9,728 bases of DNA from Sphingomonadaceae bacterium (GTDB lineage Bacteria > Pseudomonadota > Alphaproteobacteria > Sphingomonadales > Sphingomonadaceae). Below the pieces are notes generated by a model that worked only from the letters and a program-made list of their open reading frames with translations, was not told the origin of the DNA and did not search any database. The stretch lies in assembly GCA_947442095.1 (NCBI GenBank), contig CANEVG010000113.1, positions 1 to 9,728 of the forward strand. Direction: 5' to 3'. Shown piece after piece: positions 1 to 7,043 of this stretch. How positions within the stretch are numbered: the first letter of the stretch is position 1; the number at the start of each line of letters is the position of its first letter. The translations under genes and the position numbers were made by a program.

Positions 1-1260
1 GATTTTGGCCGAATTGGCGACAGCTATATCCACCCTTTCGGGACGTTCGGCCAACCGCTCGCCGGGGTGCCATTCCACCATTACTGGCTGCAGATGCGCG
101 CGGCTGGCATGGCGCGCGATCTGGGTGACTATTCGGTCGCTGTCGCCGCGGCACGCGCGTCCCGCTTCGCCTTGCCGCACGGCAGTGAGTCCATTCTCAG
201 CTCAAGCTATGGCTATGCCTACCAGTTCGATGCGGCCTTGTTTGGGCCCTATCTGCGGACGGTCGCGCTCGGCCTTGGCGTCAAGCGGACAGAGGCCAAT
301 GTTGCCGGGCATCGCCGCAACCCTGAAACCGGCGACGTGGAAGCGTTGATTCTGGCTTCCGGCGAAGAGCGTCACGCCGATTTGTTCATCGATTGCTCGG
401 GATTTCGCAGCCTCCTGCTCGGCGATGCGCTTGGCGAGAGCTGGGAGGATTGGTCGCACTGGCTGCCATGCGACCGCGCGGCGGCGTTGCCGTGTCTCTC
501 GGCAAGCCCGACGCTCGAGCCCTATACGCGCGCCACGGCCATGCCCGCCGGCTGGCGTTGGCGGATCCCGCTGCAGCACCGGGTCGGCAACGGGTATGTC
601 TATGCCAGTGCGTTCCTTGATGATGATGCCGCGTGCAGGGCAATTGTCGCGGCGACCGAGAATACGCCGCTCGCAGACCCGCGCATCCTGCGCTTCAAGG
701 CCGGCCGTCGTCGCCATAGCTGGGTCCACAATGTGGTCGGAGTGGGATTGGCCAGCGGTTTCCTCGAACCTCTTGAATCGACCAGCATCTACCTCGCGCA
801 AATGGCGATCACGCAACTGATCGAGTTGTTTCCGGTTGCGGGCATAACGCAAGCAGACCGCACCAGCTTCAACCGGTTGGTCGACATGGAGTATGATCGG
901 ATTCGTGATTTCCTGATCCTGCATTATCACGCCACAACGCGCGACGACTCGCCATTCTGGGACCACGTCCGCACCATGCAGGTCCCCGATACGCTGGCCG
1001 CAAAGCTGGAGCTTTGGCGGGCCACGGGACGCGTGGCGCACTATTCGGAAGGTCTGTTTCTCGAGCAGAGCTGGATCGCCGTCTACCTCGGCCAGGGCAT
1101 CGTGCCGCACGCCTGGGACGCGCGCGCGGCGCTGCCGACGCGCGATAACCTTGCCCAGGCGATGTCGACGATCGAGCGTGAAGTCGGACTTCAGGTGGCG
1201 GGAATGCTGGATCACGGTGCTTTCCTGCACGCTCGGACGGAGCGCCTCGCCCGTGTCTGA
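1..1260 (+). CDS. Flavin-dependent tryptophan-halogenase-family protein, 5' end missing
   Basis: The reading frame is open from the first base to a TGA at 1258-1260 and gives 419 residues. The first visible residues (DFGRIGDSYIHPFG) align with residue 91 of the 510-residue halogenase at 5278-6810. About 90 N-terminal residues are therefore missing, including the FAD-binding GxGxxG, the GEATIP segment and the catalytic lysine. The halogenase hallmark WxWxIP is present as WRWRIP (visible residues 185-190), followed by LQHRVGNGYVYAS. The EPLESTS motif (256-262) carries the Glu equivalent to PrnA Glu346 at 259. Members of this family use FADH2, O2 and halide to make a hypohalous acid that halogenates electron-rich aromatics such as indoles; they are cytosolic. 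The substrate here is unknown. The 3' end overlaps the next gene by 8 nt, which suggests translational coupling. The family call is secure; whether the N-terminus is intact cannot be judged. Confidence 0.95.
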   Translation, partial: DFGRIGDSYIHPFGTFGQPLAGVPFHHYWLQMRAAGMARDLGDYSVAVAAARASRFALPHGSESILSSSYGYAYQFDAALFGPYLRTVALGLGVKRTEANVAGHRRNPETGDVEALILASGEERHADLFIDCSGFRSLLLGDALGESWEDWSHWLPCDRAAALPCLSASPTLEPYTRATAMPAGWRWRIPLQHRVGNGYVYASAFLDDDAACRAIVAATENTPLADPRILRFKAGRRRHSWVHNVVGVGLASGFLEPLESTSIYLAQMAITQLIELFPVAGITQADRTSFNRLVDMEYDRIRDFLILHYHATTRDDSPFWDHVRTMQVPDTLAAKLELWRATGRVAHYSEGLFLEQSWIAVYLGQGIVPHAWDARAALPTRDNLAQAMSTIEREVGLQVAGMLDHGAFLHARTERLARV

Positions 1261-2716
1261 TACTGCGCCCGGGGCGCGTGCGGTGCCGACTTGTATCGGC
1301 TTGGTCGGGGACGGGCAGGTTGGCTTGACCGCAGCGATCGTGCTGCGCCGAAGCTACCCGCGATCAGATGTCGTGCTGATTGCTGCGCCGCCCGATCCCG
1401 CCGCGCTCGCCGATGCGGCGATAACATCGTGGCCGAGTTCCCTGGGCTTCCACGACAGCTTCGGGTTTGACGAGGCCGGGCTTATCCTGCGCGCGGGCGC
1501 CAGCCACCGTTTGGCGACCCGCTATGCCGAGTGGTGTGGTGAAGGCCGCGATTGGGTGCTTGCCTATGGCGCCGCGCTTGATCCGGCCATGCGGGTCGGG
1601 CCAGGGCCGCAAACCGTGACGCAGGCCTTGGCGGCAAGCGGGCGGTTCGCCATGCCGGTCGACAACCCGGAGTCCCCCTTGTCGGACATCGACTATGCGC
1701 TGCGATGGAACGGGCCGGCCTATCGTTCCCGGCTTGCGTCATTGGCGCGCCATATGGGCGTTCGCCACGTGACGGCCGGTCTGAGTGGGCTTGCCTATGC
1801 CGGCGATGGTTCGCTGACTGCGGTGACGTGCGAGGATGGTTCCACGATCGCAGCCGACTGGTGGCTCGATTGCAGCGGGCCGGCGGCCCGGCTTCGAGCC
1901 GCTGCGAGCGAGCCGGAGTTCGAATCTTGGGCCGGGATGTTGCCCGTCGATCGATTGCTGGTGGACGAGGGAACAGCGTCACCGGCACTTAGTCTCGAAG
2001 ATCGGCTCCTGGCCTGTGAAGACGGCTGGGCCTCGCAAGTCTTTGGCCGCGACGCGGCCTACGCCAGCTTTGGCTATGCATCCGGACTGACTTCGGACGC
2101 CGCTGCTGCGGCCGCCTTTGAAAGGGCCTGTGGCGTACCAGCGGTTGGCAAGATCGTTCTGCGGCCGGGGCGCTTGCGTGCGGCATGGGCGGGGAATGTC
2201 ATCGCCATCGCCGACGCGGCGGCCAGCTTCGAGCCGCTCCACGGGCTCAATCTTCATCTCGCTCATCGGCAATTGGGGCTGCTCCTCGAACTGCTGCCGG
2301 CGCGTGATATCGATCCGCGCGAACGGGACGAGTACAACCGCCGCGCCGCGCTGCTGGCCGATGGCGCACGGGACTGGATTGCGGCGCACTATTGCAGCCC
2401 GGTGCCAAGAGATGGCGCGTTCTGGCATCATGCCGGCACCCAGCAACGCTCAGATGCACTGAGCGCCGCCTTGCAGCAGTTCGCGGCGCGGGGCCGCATT
2501 CCGCATTTCGAGGACGCGCCAGTGGGACAGGACGGCTGGGCCGCCGTGCTTGCTGGGATCGGCACAGGGCCGGGGCGAAGCGCGCTGCAGGCCGCGAAAG
2601 ATCCGGTTCAGCTTGGCGTGCAGCAGGCCGCGCTGGCGCGTCGGTGCAGCGCTGCATTGGCGCTGGCTCGCCCTTATCCCGAATGGCTCTCCGCAAGGCT
2701 CGCCAACCCGCAGTGA
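1253..2716 (+). CDS. Divergent halogenase-family flavoprotein lacking catalytic motifs (putative pseudo-halogenase)
   Basis: Predicted product 487 residues. I chose GTG 1253 as start: it overlaps the upstream stop, has ACGGAG about 10 nt upstream, and leaves a short lead-in to the nucleotide-binding strand. GTG 1283 is an alternative. The product aligns end to end with its neighbours. It keeps a GxGxxG (GDGQVG, 19-24), the LDCSG segment (205-209), FEPL (326-329) and a C-terminal RDGAFWHH block (386-393). The active-site signatures are changed. The catalytic Lys position (TYKLGIEF in the intact paralogue) reads SHRLATRY with Arg86. WxWxIP reads WASQVF (259-264). EPLEST reads EPLHGL (327-332), replacing the catalytic Glu, Ser and Thr. 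GEATIP is also lost. The frame is uninterrupted and of normal length, so this is not simple gene decay. It may be a non-halogenating flavoprotein or a partner of the upstream halogenase. The fold is well supported; the role is unknown. Confidence 0.87.
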   Translation: MSDTAPGARAVPTCIGLVGDGQVGLTAAIVLRRSYPRSDVVLIAAPPDPAALADAAITSWPSSLGFHDSFGFDEAGLILRAGASHRLATRYAEWCGEGRDWVLAYGAALDPAMRVGPGPQTVTQALAASGRFAMPVDNPESPLSDIDYALRWNGPAYRSRLASLARHMGVRHVTAGLSGLAYAGDGSLTAVTCEDGSTIAADWWLDCSGPAARLRAAASEPEFESWAGMLPVDRLLVDEGTASPALSLEDRLLACEDGWASQVFGRDAAYASFGYASGLTSDAAAAAAFERACGVPAVGKIVLRPGRLRAAWAGNVIAIADAAASFEPLHGLNLHLAHRQLGLLLELLPARDIDPRERDEYNRRAALLADGARDWIAAHYCSPVPRDGAFWHHAGTQQRSDALSAALQQFAARGRIPHFEDAPVGQDGWAAVLAGIGTGPGRSALQAAKDPVQLGVQQAALARRCSAALALARPYPEWLSARLANPQ

Positions 2717-2738
2717 TCGTGCCTTGGCAAGACGGTCA

Positions 2739-3770
2739 TTAGCGCGGTGGCCCGAGGTTGCGCTGCAATGTGGCGCGAATGCTGTTCAGAAGCTCGGGCG
2801 AGAGATCTCCGACGATGCCTTGCGCTGCGACAGGCAAATGCCCGCCAGGATCGCCGTTCGCCGCGAAAGCGTAGTGGCCGACGATGGCGCTCCAGGCAGC
2901 ACGCTGGTTTTCAGGCAAATGGCGGAAGGCGTAGAGTGCGTGCAACAGCGCGTCGTAAGGGTTGCCAAGTCCGGCTCGGGCCTCGTTCCACCAGTAGTTG
3001 ACGAAGACGTTCACGGCATCGAGCGAATCGACCCCATGCCACCAGAGATACGGAATGTAGATTGCGTCTCCCGGACCCAGTTCGGCTGTTGTCGCATTGG
3101 CCCAGGCCGCCGCAAATCTGGGAAAGCGGGCAAGATCCGGGTTCGCCAGTTCGACAAGGCTGATGGGCGTACCGGCCGGTGTGAACTCGAACGGGCCGGC
3201 ATAGAGGTTGGCGATTTCGCCTGGCGGGAATAGCGTGAAACGGCGATGTCCGGCGACAACGATGCCGATGTTTTCGTTGAGGTCGAAATGCGGCGCAACC
3301 CGGACGCGGTTGCCGATCCAGATGCGGGGGTTAACGGTCTGGTCGACGAGCGGGCAGCGGTGGGCTGCGGAAAATCCGGGCAAGAGATCCGCCACGACTT
3401 CGGACTGGATCGCCAAGGCACGTGGGCGGACCACATCACGTTCACGCAGGAGTTCGGCGAGGAATGGCGATAAAGCGGCCCGGCCCTGCGTGAAGTTGAA
3501 GCTGGTCAGGCCATCCGCGTAGAAGAATCGCCCGTCGATTTCGGGCGCGCCGACCAAGACCGTAACCGGCCTGACTGATGCGGCTTGCGCCAGCCTGGAT
3601 AGCAGCGCGGAATCGCCGGCTTGCGCTGTTGCAACCGCTGGCCAATCCGATGCAAGGCGTCGCAACACGACAGGCTGGTCCATCGCGCGGATCGACTTTT
3701 CGAAGCTTTCACGGTTCATATCCCGCGCATCGATTTCGGCGATCGCTGCGGCAGGCGGCAACGCGCTCAA
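2739..3770 (-). CDS. Cupin-like (JmjC/FIH-type) Fe(II)/2-oxoglutarate oxygenase family protein
   Basis: Predicted product 343 residues. The domain resembles Cupin_8/JmjC proteins and the asparaginyl hydroxylase FIH. The iron-binding triad is visible as His161 and Asp163 in PHFDLNENIG and His245 in GDAIYIPYLWWHG. GHRRFTLFPP (174-183) corresponds to the FIH segment that binds 2-oxoglutarate, with Arg176 where FIH has Lys214. The entry QPVVLRRLASDWPAV (32-46) is typical of the family. Such enzymes couple 2OG decarboxylation to hydroxylation of a protein or small molecule; the substrate is unknown here. The start is TTG 3770, which forms a TTGA overlap with the upstream halogenase stop. It is preferred over ATG 3719 because IAEIDARDMNRESF looks like the usual family N-terminus, although its ribosome site is weak (AGGG 12 nt away). 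It is the last gene of a three-gene operon and converges on the plus-strand pair, 22 bp from it. Confidence 0.92.
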   Translation of the reverse strand: MSALPPAAAIAEIDARDMNRESFEKSIRAMDQPVVLRRLASDWPAVATAQAGDSALLSRLAQAASVRPVTVLVGAPEIDGRFFYADGLTSFNFTQGRAALSPFLAELLRERDVVRPRALAIQSEVVADLLPGFSAAHRCPLVDQTVNPRIWIGNRVRVAPHFDLNENIGIVVAGHRRFTLFPPGEIANLYAGPFEFTPAGTPISLVELANPDLARFPRFAAAWANATTAELGPGDAIYIPYLWWHGVDSLDAVNVFVNYWWNEARAGLGNPYDALLHALYAFRHLPENQRAAWSAIVGHYAFAANGDPGGHLPVAAQGIVGDLSPELLNSIRATLQRNLGPPR

Positions 3771-5281
3771 GCGATTGCGCTACCCTGTTGGCGCAGGAAC
3801 TCAGTCTGTGTCGGCATCGCTTGCGCAGTCTGCGCGACAACGCCGCGGATATGGGCGAGGCGATCCAGTGTTTCCTGGTCATCGATCATGTCGGCAACCG
3901 GGTGGTAGCCACCGGCCTGAGCATTCTGGCCGACAAGCACCGATAGCCAGCTGGTTTCGGTGAAGAGTTCGTTGTGCTCGCGAAAGACGCGGCCGTTTGA
4001 CGCAAACATGGCGAGCTTTGCGGCGAGGCCTTCGGGCGGCTCCAGGGTCCGGCAATAGTTCCAGAACTCGGTGTCATCGCGCTCGGTCGCTTTGTAGTGC
4101 AGCACAAGAAAGTCGCGAATGTCGACGTACTCGCGAACCGTCTGGGCATTGAAGCGCGCCATCTCGGCTTCGTCGAAGCGCCGTGTCGGGAAAAAGGTCA
4201 GCAGGCGGGCGATCGCGGACTGGATCAGGTGGATGCTGGTGGATTCCAGCGGTTCGAGGAAGCCCCCCGACAATCCGATTGCGACAACGTTTTTGACCCA
4301 TGCTGCCTTGCGGTGGCCTGCAGCAAATCGCAGCATGTTGGGCTCGGCCAGTGCGGGCCCGTCAAGATTGGCGCGCAATGTCGCAACCGCCTCATCATCG
4401 GAAATATGCGCACTGGAATAGACATAACCATTGCCGGTTCGGTGCTGCAAGGGAATGCGCCATTGCCATCCGGCGCCGTGCGCGGTCGATCGCGTCAACG
4501 GTTGGGGCGGGCCTGCGCTTTCGCAGGGAATGGCGACGGCGCGGTCGCAGGGCAGCCATTTGCTCCAGTCCTCGAAACCCGTGCCAAGCGTCTGCGCGAT
4601 CAGCAGGCCTCGGAATCCCGTACAATCGATAAACAGGTCGCCCGTGATCGTTACGCCAGACGCCAGGCTGATCGCCGTGACAAAACCCGTTTCCGGATTT
4701 TGTTCGACATGGCGGACCTCGCCTTCGGTGCGCTGGACGCCAGCGGCTTCGGCGCGCCTGCGCAGGAACCGCGCATAGAGCCCGGCGTCGAATTGAAAGG
4801 CATAAGCCAGTTGCGACAGCGGCGAATTGGCTTGGCCGGTCTGCGGCCGCAGAAACTTCGCATTGCGCCCGGCGACGACGGATATCGAATAGTCGTCGAG
4901 CGGTGTCGTATCGCCCAATTCGCGGCCCTTGAGCCAGAAGTGATGAAACTCGATGCCAAGCATATTGACACCGTAGAAGCCGAAAGGATGGACATAGCGA
5001 TGCCCGAGACGGGTCCAGTCAACGAACTCGATGCCAAGCTTGTAGGTCGCGTTGGTGGCGCGCACGAACTCGTTCTCGTCGATGCCGAGCATGGTGTTGA
5101 ACAGGCAAATCTGCGGGATGGTCGCCTCGCCGACTCCGACGGTGCCGATATCGTCGGACTCGACAAGTTCGATCGAAAGGCCGGGCAACGGGCCGATGAC
5201 GCGCGACAAGGCTGCAGCGGTCATCCAGCCGGCGGTGCCGCCGCCGACAATCACAATCTTGCGGACCGGCGCGGCAATCAT
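3767..5281 (-). CDS. Flavin-dependent tryptophan-halogenase-family protein (intact motifs)
   Basis: Predicted product 504 residues, full length for the family (PrnA-like enzymes are about 500-540). Visible in order are the FAD motif GGGTAG (13-18), GVGEATIP (49-56), the catalytic lysine Lys81 in TYKLGIEF (PrnA Lys79), LFIDCTGFRG (216-225), WQWRIP (272-277) and EPLESTS (343-349), with Glu346 matching PrnA Glu346. The C-terminal block TSWLSVLVGQN (443-453) is shared with the paralogues. Everything expected for a working halogenase is present. FADH2 must come from a separate flavin reductase, not seen here. Start ATG 5281 overlaps the upstream stop as ATGA and has GAGGA 9 nt upstream. The frame stays open to 5578, but that stretch lies inside the upstream gene and precedes the conserved N-terminus, so I rejected the longer form. 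Substrate and halide preference are unknown; the characterised relative BrvH (Brevundimonas) brominates indole in vitro. Confidence 0.96.
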   Translation of the reverse strand: MIAAPVRKIVIVGGGTAGWMTAAALSRVIGPLPGLSIELVESDDIGTVGVGEATIPQICLFNTMLGIDENEFVRATNATYKLGIEFVDWTRLGHRYVHPFGFYGVNMLGIEFHHFWLKGRELGDTTPLDDYSISVVAGRNAKFLRPQTGQANSPLSQLAYAFQFDAGLYARFLRRRAEAAGVQRTEGEVRHVEQNPETGFVTAISLASGVTITGDLFIDCTGFRGLLIAQTLGTGFEDWSKWLPCDRAVAIPCESAGPPQPLTRSTAHGAGWQWRIPLQHRTGNGYVYSSAHISDDEAVATLRANLDGPALAEPNMLRFAAGHRKAAWVKNVVAIGLSGGFLEPLESTSIHLIQSAIARLLTFFPTRRFDEAEMARFNAQTVREYVDIRDFLVLHYKATERDDTEFWNYCRTLEPPEGLAAKLAMFASNGRVFREHNELFTETSWLSVLVGQNAQAGGYHPVADMIDDQETLDRLAHIRGVVAQTAQAMPTQTEFLRQQGSAIA

Positions 5282-6810
5282 GGCGCAGGTTCCTCGTCCC
5301 ACGCCCCGCACATCTTCAGGAAGGCACGATGTTCGGGCAGGGCACCTGCCACTTGCGCGTAGCCGGTGCGCAGTTGCTGCATCATTTCGGCAATGCGCGT
5401 GTTGTCGAATGAGTCGACGATCGGGTCGTAACCCTGCGGCCATTGGTTCTGCCCGAGCATCACGGCAACCCAGCTGGGCAGGCCGAACAGTTCGGCGTTG
5501 TCCCTGAAACTGCGTCCCTTGCCTCGAAACAAGGCGAGCTTTTCCGCAAGCGACGCCGGGATTTCCATCGTCCGGCAATAGTTCCAGAATGGGGAGTCAT
5601 CGCGCTGCGTGGCATGGTAGTGCAGGATGATGAAATCGCGGACATCTTCGAAAATGTCCTGCATGCTGCGATTGAACCATTCCCGTTCAGCCGGATCGAA
5701 CCGGCGGTCGGGAAACACCGCAAGCAAACGCGAAATGCCGGCCTGGATGAGATGGATGCTCGTCGATTCGAGCGGCTCCAGAAAGCCACTGGCAAGTCCC
5801 AGTGACACTACGTTGTGGCTCCATGTGTTTCTGCGGCGTCCGGTTACGAAGCGGATCTGCCTTGGCGTCGCCAAAGGCTCGGTTTCGAGGTTGGCAAGAA
5901 GCTGGGCTTCAGCAGCGGCATCATCGAGAAATTCGCTGGAATAGACAATGCCATTCCCGGTGCGGTGTTGTAGCGGAATGTTCCACTGCCAGCCGGCACC
6001 ATGCGCAGTTGACCGCGTGTACGGTCGTAGCTGCGCAGGATTGGCCGTGGGTACAGCAATGGCGCGGTCACATTTGAGCCAGTGCGTCCAGTCTTCGTAA
6101 CCGGTCTTCAGCGTCTCTTCGATCAGGAGCCCGCGAAACCCCGAGCAATCGATGAACAGGTCTCCGGCAAGGGTCTGGCCATCCTCGGTCGCAACGCTTT
6201 CGACAAAGCCATCCGAAGAACGCTGGTTCACGTGGGTGATCTTGCCTTCGACGCGCTGCACGCCGTTATCGGTAGCGAATTTGCGAAGGAAGCGCGCGTA
6301 GAGGGAGGCGTCAAAATGAAACGCATAGAAGAGCTCTGAAACGGCCGATTTCGCGGCTTCCGAAGGACGTCCGAACGTACCGCGCGCTGCTGCCATGGCG
6401 CTCATCGAGTATTGCGCAATATCGGACTGGTCCCCGAACTGGCGTTGGCTCAGAAACAGCTGGTGGAAATGGACGCCGTGAACATCTCGGCCATAATTGC
6501 CAAACGGGTGGAAATAGCGCTCGCCGATCCGGCCCCAGTTGGCGAACTCGATCCCGAGCTTGAACGTACCCTTTGTGGCGCGCAGAAACGCGTTCTCGTC
6601 GATCTCGAGCATGCTGTTGAAGTTCAAAATCGGCGGAATTGTCGCTTCGCCGACACCGACGATGCCGATTTCGTCCGACTCGACCAGAGTGATGCGCGTC
6701 ATCCCATTCGATTGGAATTTGGACAACGCCGCTGCGGCCATCCAGCCGGCAGTCCCACCGCCGACGATCACGATGTTGCGAATACGGTGCTGGTCGTTGG
6801 CGAGACTCAT
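5278..6810 (-). CDS. Flavin-dependent tryptophan-halogenase-family protein, first gene of the operon
   Basis: Predicted product 510 residues. All family signatures are intact: FAD motif GGGTAG (17-22), GVGEATIP (52-59), catalytic Lys84 in TFKLGIEF, LFIDCSGFRG (218-227), WQWNIP (274-279) and EPLESTS (345-351) with catalytic Glu348. The C-terminal block reads PSWVAVMLGQN (445-455). It is a close paralogue of the next gene, alignable over its whole length, so a local tandem duplication followed by divergence is likely. The start is ATG 6810: an in-frame TAA lies 9 nt upstream, so no earlier start is possible. AGGAG sits 13 nt upstream, a rather long spacing. It is the promoter-proximal gene, reading away from the receptor gene, with a predicted leader of roughly 125 nt that begins near the operator at 6932-6948. 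Enzymatic role: halogenation of an aromatic substrate with FADH2, O2 and halide; the actual substrate is unknown. Confidence 0.96.
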   Translation of the reverse strand: MSLANDQHRIRNIVIVGGGTAGWMAAAALSKFQSNGMTRITLVESDEIGIVGVGEATIPPILNFNSMLEIDENAFLRATKGTFKLGIEFANWGRIGERYFHPFGNYGRDVHGVHFHQLFLSQRQFGDQSDIAQYSMSAMAAARGTFGRPSEAAKSAVSELFYAFHFDASLYARFLRKFATDNGVQRVEGKITHVNQRSSDGFVESVATEDGQTLAGDLFIDCSGFRGLLIEETLKTGYEDWTHWLKCDRAIAVPTANPAQLRPYTRSTAHGAGWQWNIPLQHRTGNGIVYSSEFLDDAAAEAQLLANLETEPLATPRQIRFVTGRRRNTWSHNVVSLGLASGFLEPLESTSIHLIQAGISRLLAVFPDRRFDPAEREWFNRSMQDIFEDVRDFIILHYHATQRDDSPFWNYCRTMEIPASLAEKLALFRGKGRSFRDNAELFGLPSWVAVMLGQNQWPQGYDPIVDSFDNTRIAEMMQQLRTGYAQVAGALPEHRAFLKMCGAWDEEPAP

Positions 6811-6930
6811 TTCGGTTTAAATGCTCCTGAGAACCAAAGCCAAGCGGTGCAATCCGGTCAAAATTTCGTCGCTGGACCGACGGTAGCGAATACCCTCCAC
6901 CAAGGCATATCCAAATGTATCCGCGCCTCT
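6811..6930. other. Non-coding leader of the halogenase operon
   Basis: This stretch lies between the first halogenase start and the nearer operator and would form most of the 5' leader of the minus-strand transcript. I see no gene. A short inverted element, GGTAGCGAATACC (6882-6894), carries one half-site (GGTAnCG) of the operators further right, but its second arm is displaced by one base, so I do not call it a third operator. On the minus strand the pentamer GGATA occurs twice ten bases apart (about 6906-6920), which is probably chance. No riboswitch or attenuator structure was recognised. Confidence 0.5.
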
Positions 6931-6931
6931 C

Positions 6932-6948
6932 TGGTAACGCTATCATAA
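6932..6948. promoter_or_regulatory. Putative LacI/GalR-type operator A, halogenase side
   Basis: The site reads TGGTAACGCTATCATAA. Its core TGGTAACGCTATCA is an imperfect palindrome about a central CG (6938-6939), with 10 of 14 positions symmetric. It matches operator B in 15 of 17 positions in the same orientation, the centres lying 68 bp apart. A central CpG flanked by GTA/TAC-type arms is the pattern bound by LacI/GalR repressors; the E. coli GntR consensus ATGTTACCGGTAACAT has the same shape. On the minus strand it covers a -10-like TATGAT, so a bound repressor would block the halogenase operon promoter. The regulator is not encoded in the window. Confidence 0.6.
6942..6947 (-). promoter_or_regulatory. 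Possible -10 element of the halogenase operon
   Basis: Read on the minus strand this is TATGAT, five of six matches to the sigma-70-type -10. It lies in one arm of operator A, mirroring the place of the receptor -10 in operator B. No good -35 hexamer lies 16-18 nt upstream (the region is A-rich), so the promoter is weak on paper or helped by another factor. The predicted transcript start would be near 6935. Confidence 0.35.
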
Positions 6949-6974
6949 AATTACTGCGACGGTGATTTTTAGTG

Positions 6975-7003
6975 TTGCAACATCGAAAATCGAGACTTAT
7001 GGT
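6975..7003 (+). promoter_or_regulatory. Predicted sigma-70-type promoter of the TonB-dependent receptor gene
   Basis: The -35 is TTGCAA (6975-6980) and the -10 is TATGGT (6998-7003), with exactly 17 nt between them. Each hexamer matches its consensus in four of six positions. The start point would be near 7010, giving a leader of about 65 nt. The -35 lies inside a perfect 10-bp palindrome, TGTTGCAACA (6973-6982), which might itself be a protein site. The -10 falls in the left arm of operator B, the usual geometry for repression. Confidence 0.45.
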
Positions 7004-7017
7004 ATCGCTAACATAAG
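6996..7017. promoter_or_regulatory. Putative LacI/GalR-type operator B, receptor side
   Basis: This is a 22-bp imperfect palindrome, symmetric at 18 of 22 positions about the CG at 7006-7007. Its core is ATGGTATCGCTAACAT, flanked by CTT on the left and AAG on the right. It is the more symmetric of the two copies and overlaps the -10 and probable start point of the receptor promoter. A repressor of the LacI/GalR family is the natural reader on the shape of the site; which one is inference. Confidence 0.65.
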
Positions 7018-7043
7018 CGGCCGACTAAGGGCTGCGGCGCAAA

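Noticed and set aside
202..1230. 342-codon minus-strand frame opposite the first halogenase
   Set aside because: In-register antisense shadow of a clearly conserved gene.
1151..1252. ATG 1151 as start of the pseudo-halogenase
   Set aside because: It would add 34 residues encoded inside the upstream gene that resemble nothing in the family; GTG 1253 fits the family length and the overlap.
2717..2738. Terminator between the convergent genes
   Set aside because: The only inverted bits (CTTG/CAAG, GCC/GGC) have loops too short to fold and no T-run follows.
2550..3233. 227-codon plus-strand frame over the end of the pseudo-halogenase and the cupin
   Set aside because: It is in register antisense to the cupin and has no family features.
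4097..5362. 421-codon open frame on the plus strand opposite a halogenase
   Set aside because: Same in-register antisense effect; the halogenase on the other strand has all family motifs.
5282..5578. Longer N-terminus (99 extra residues) for the second minus-strand halogenase
   Set aside because: It lies wholly inside the upstream halogenase, the conserved N-terminus begins just after ATG 5281, and GAGGA and the ATGA overlap favour the short form.
6882..6894. Third operator GGTAGCGAATACC
   Set aside because: Only one half-site matches; the second arm is shifted by one base, so the LacI-type spacing is broken.
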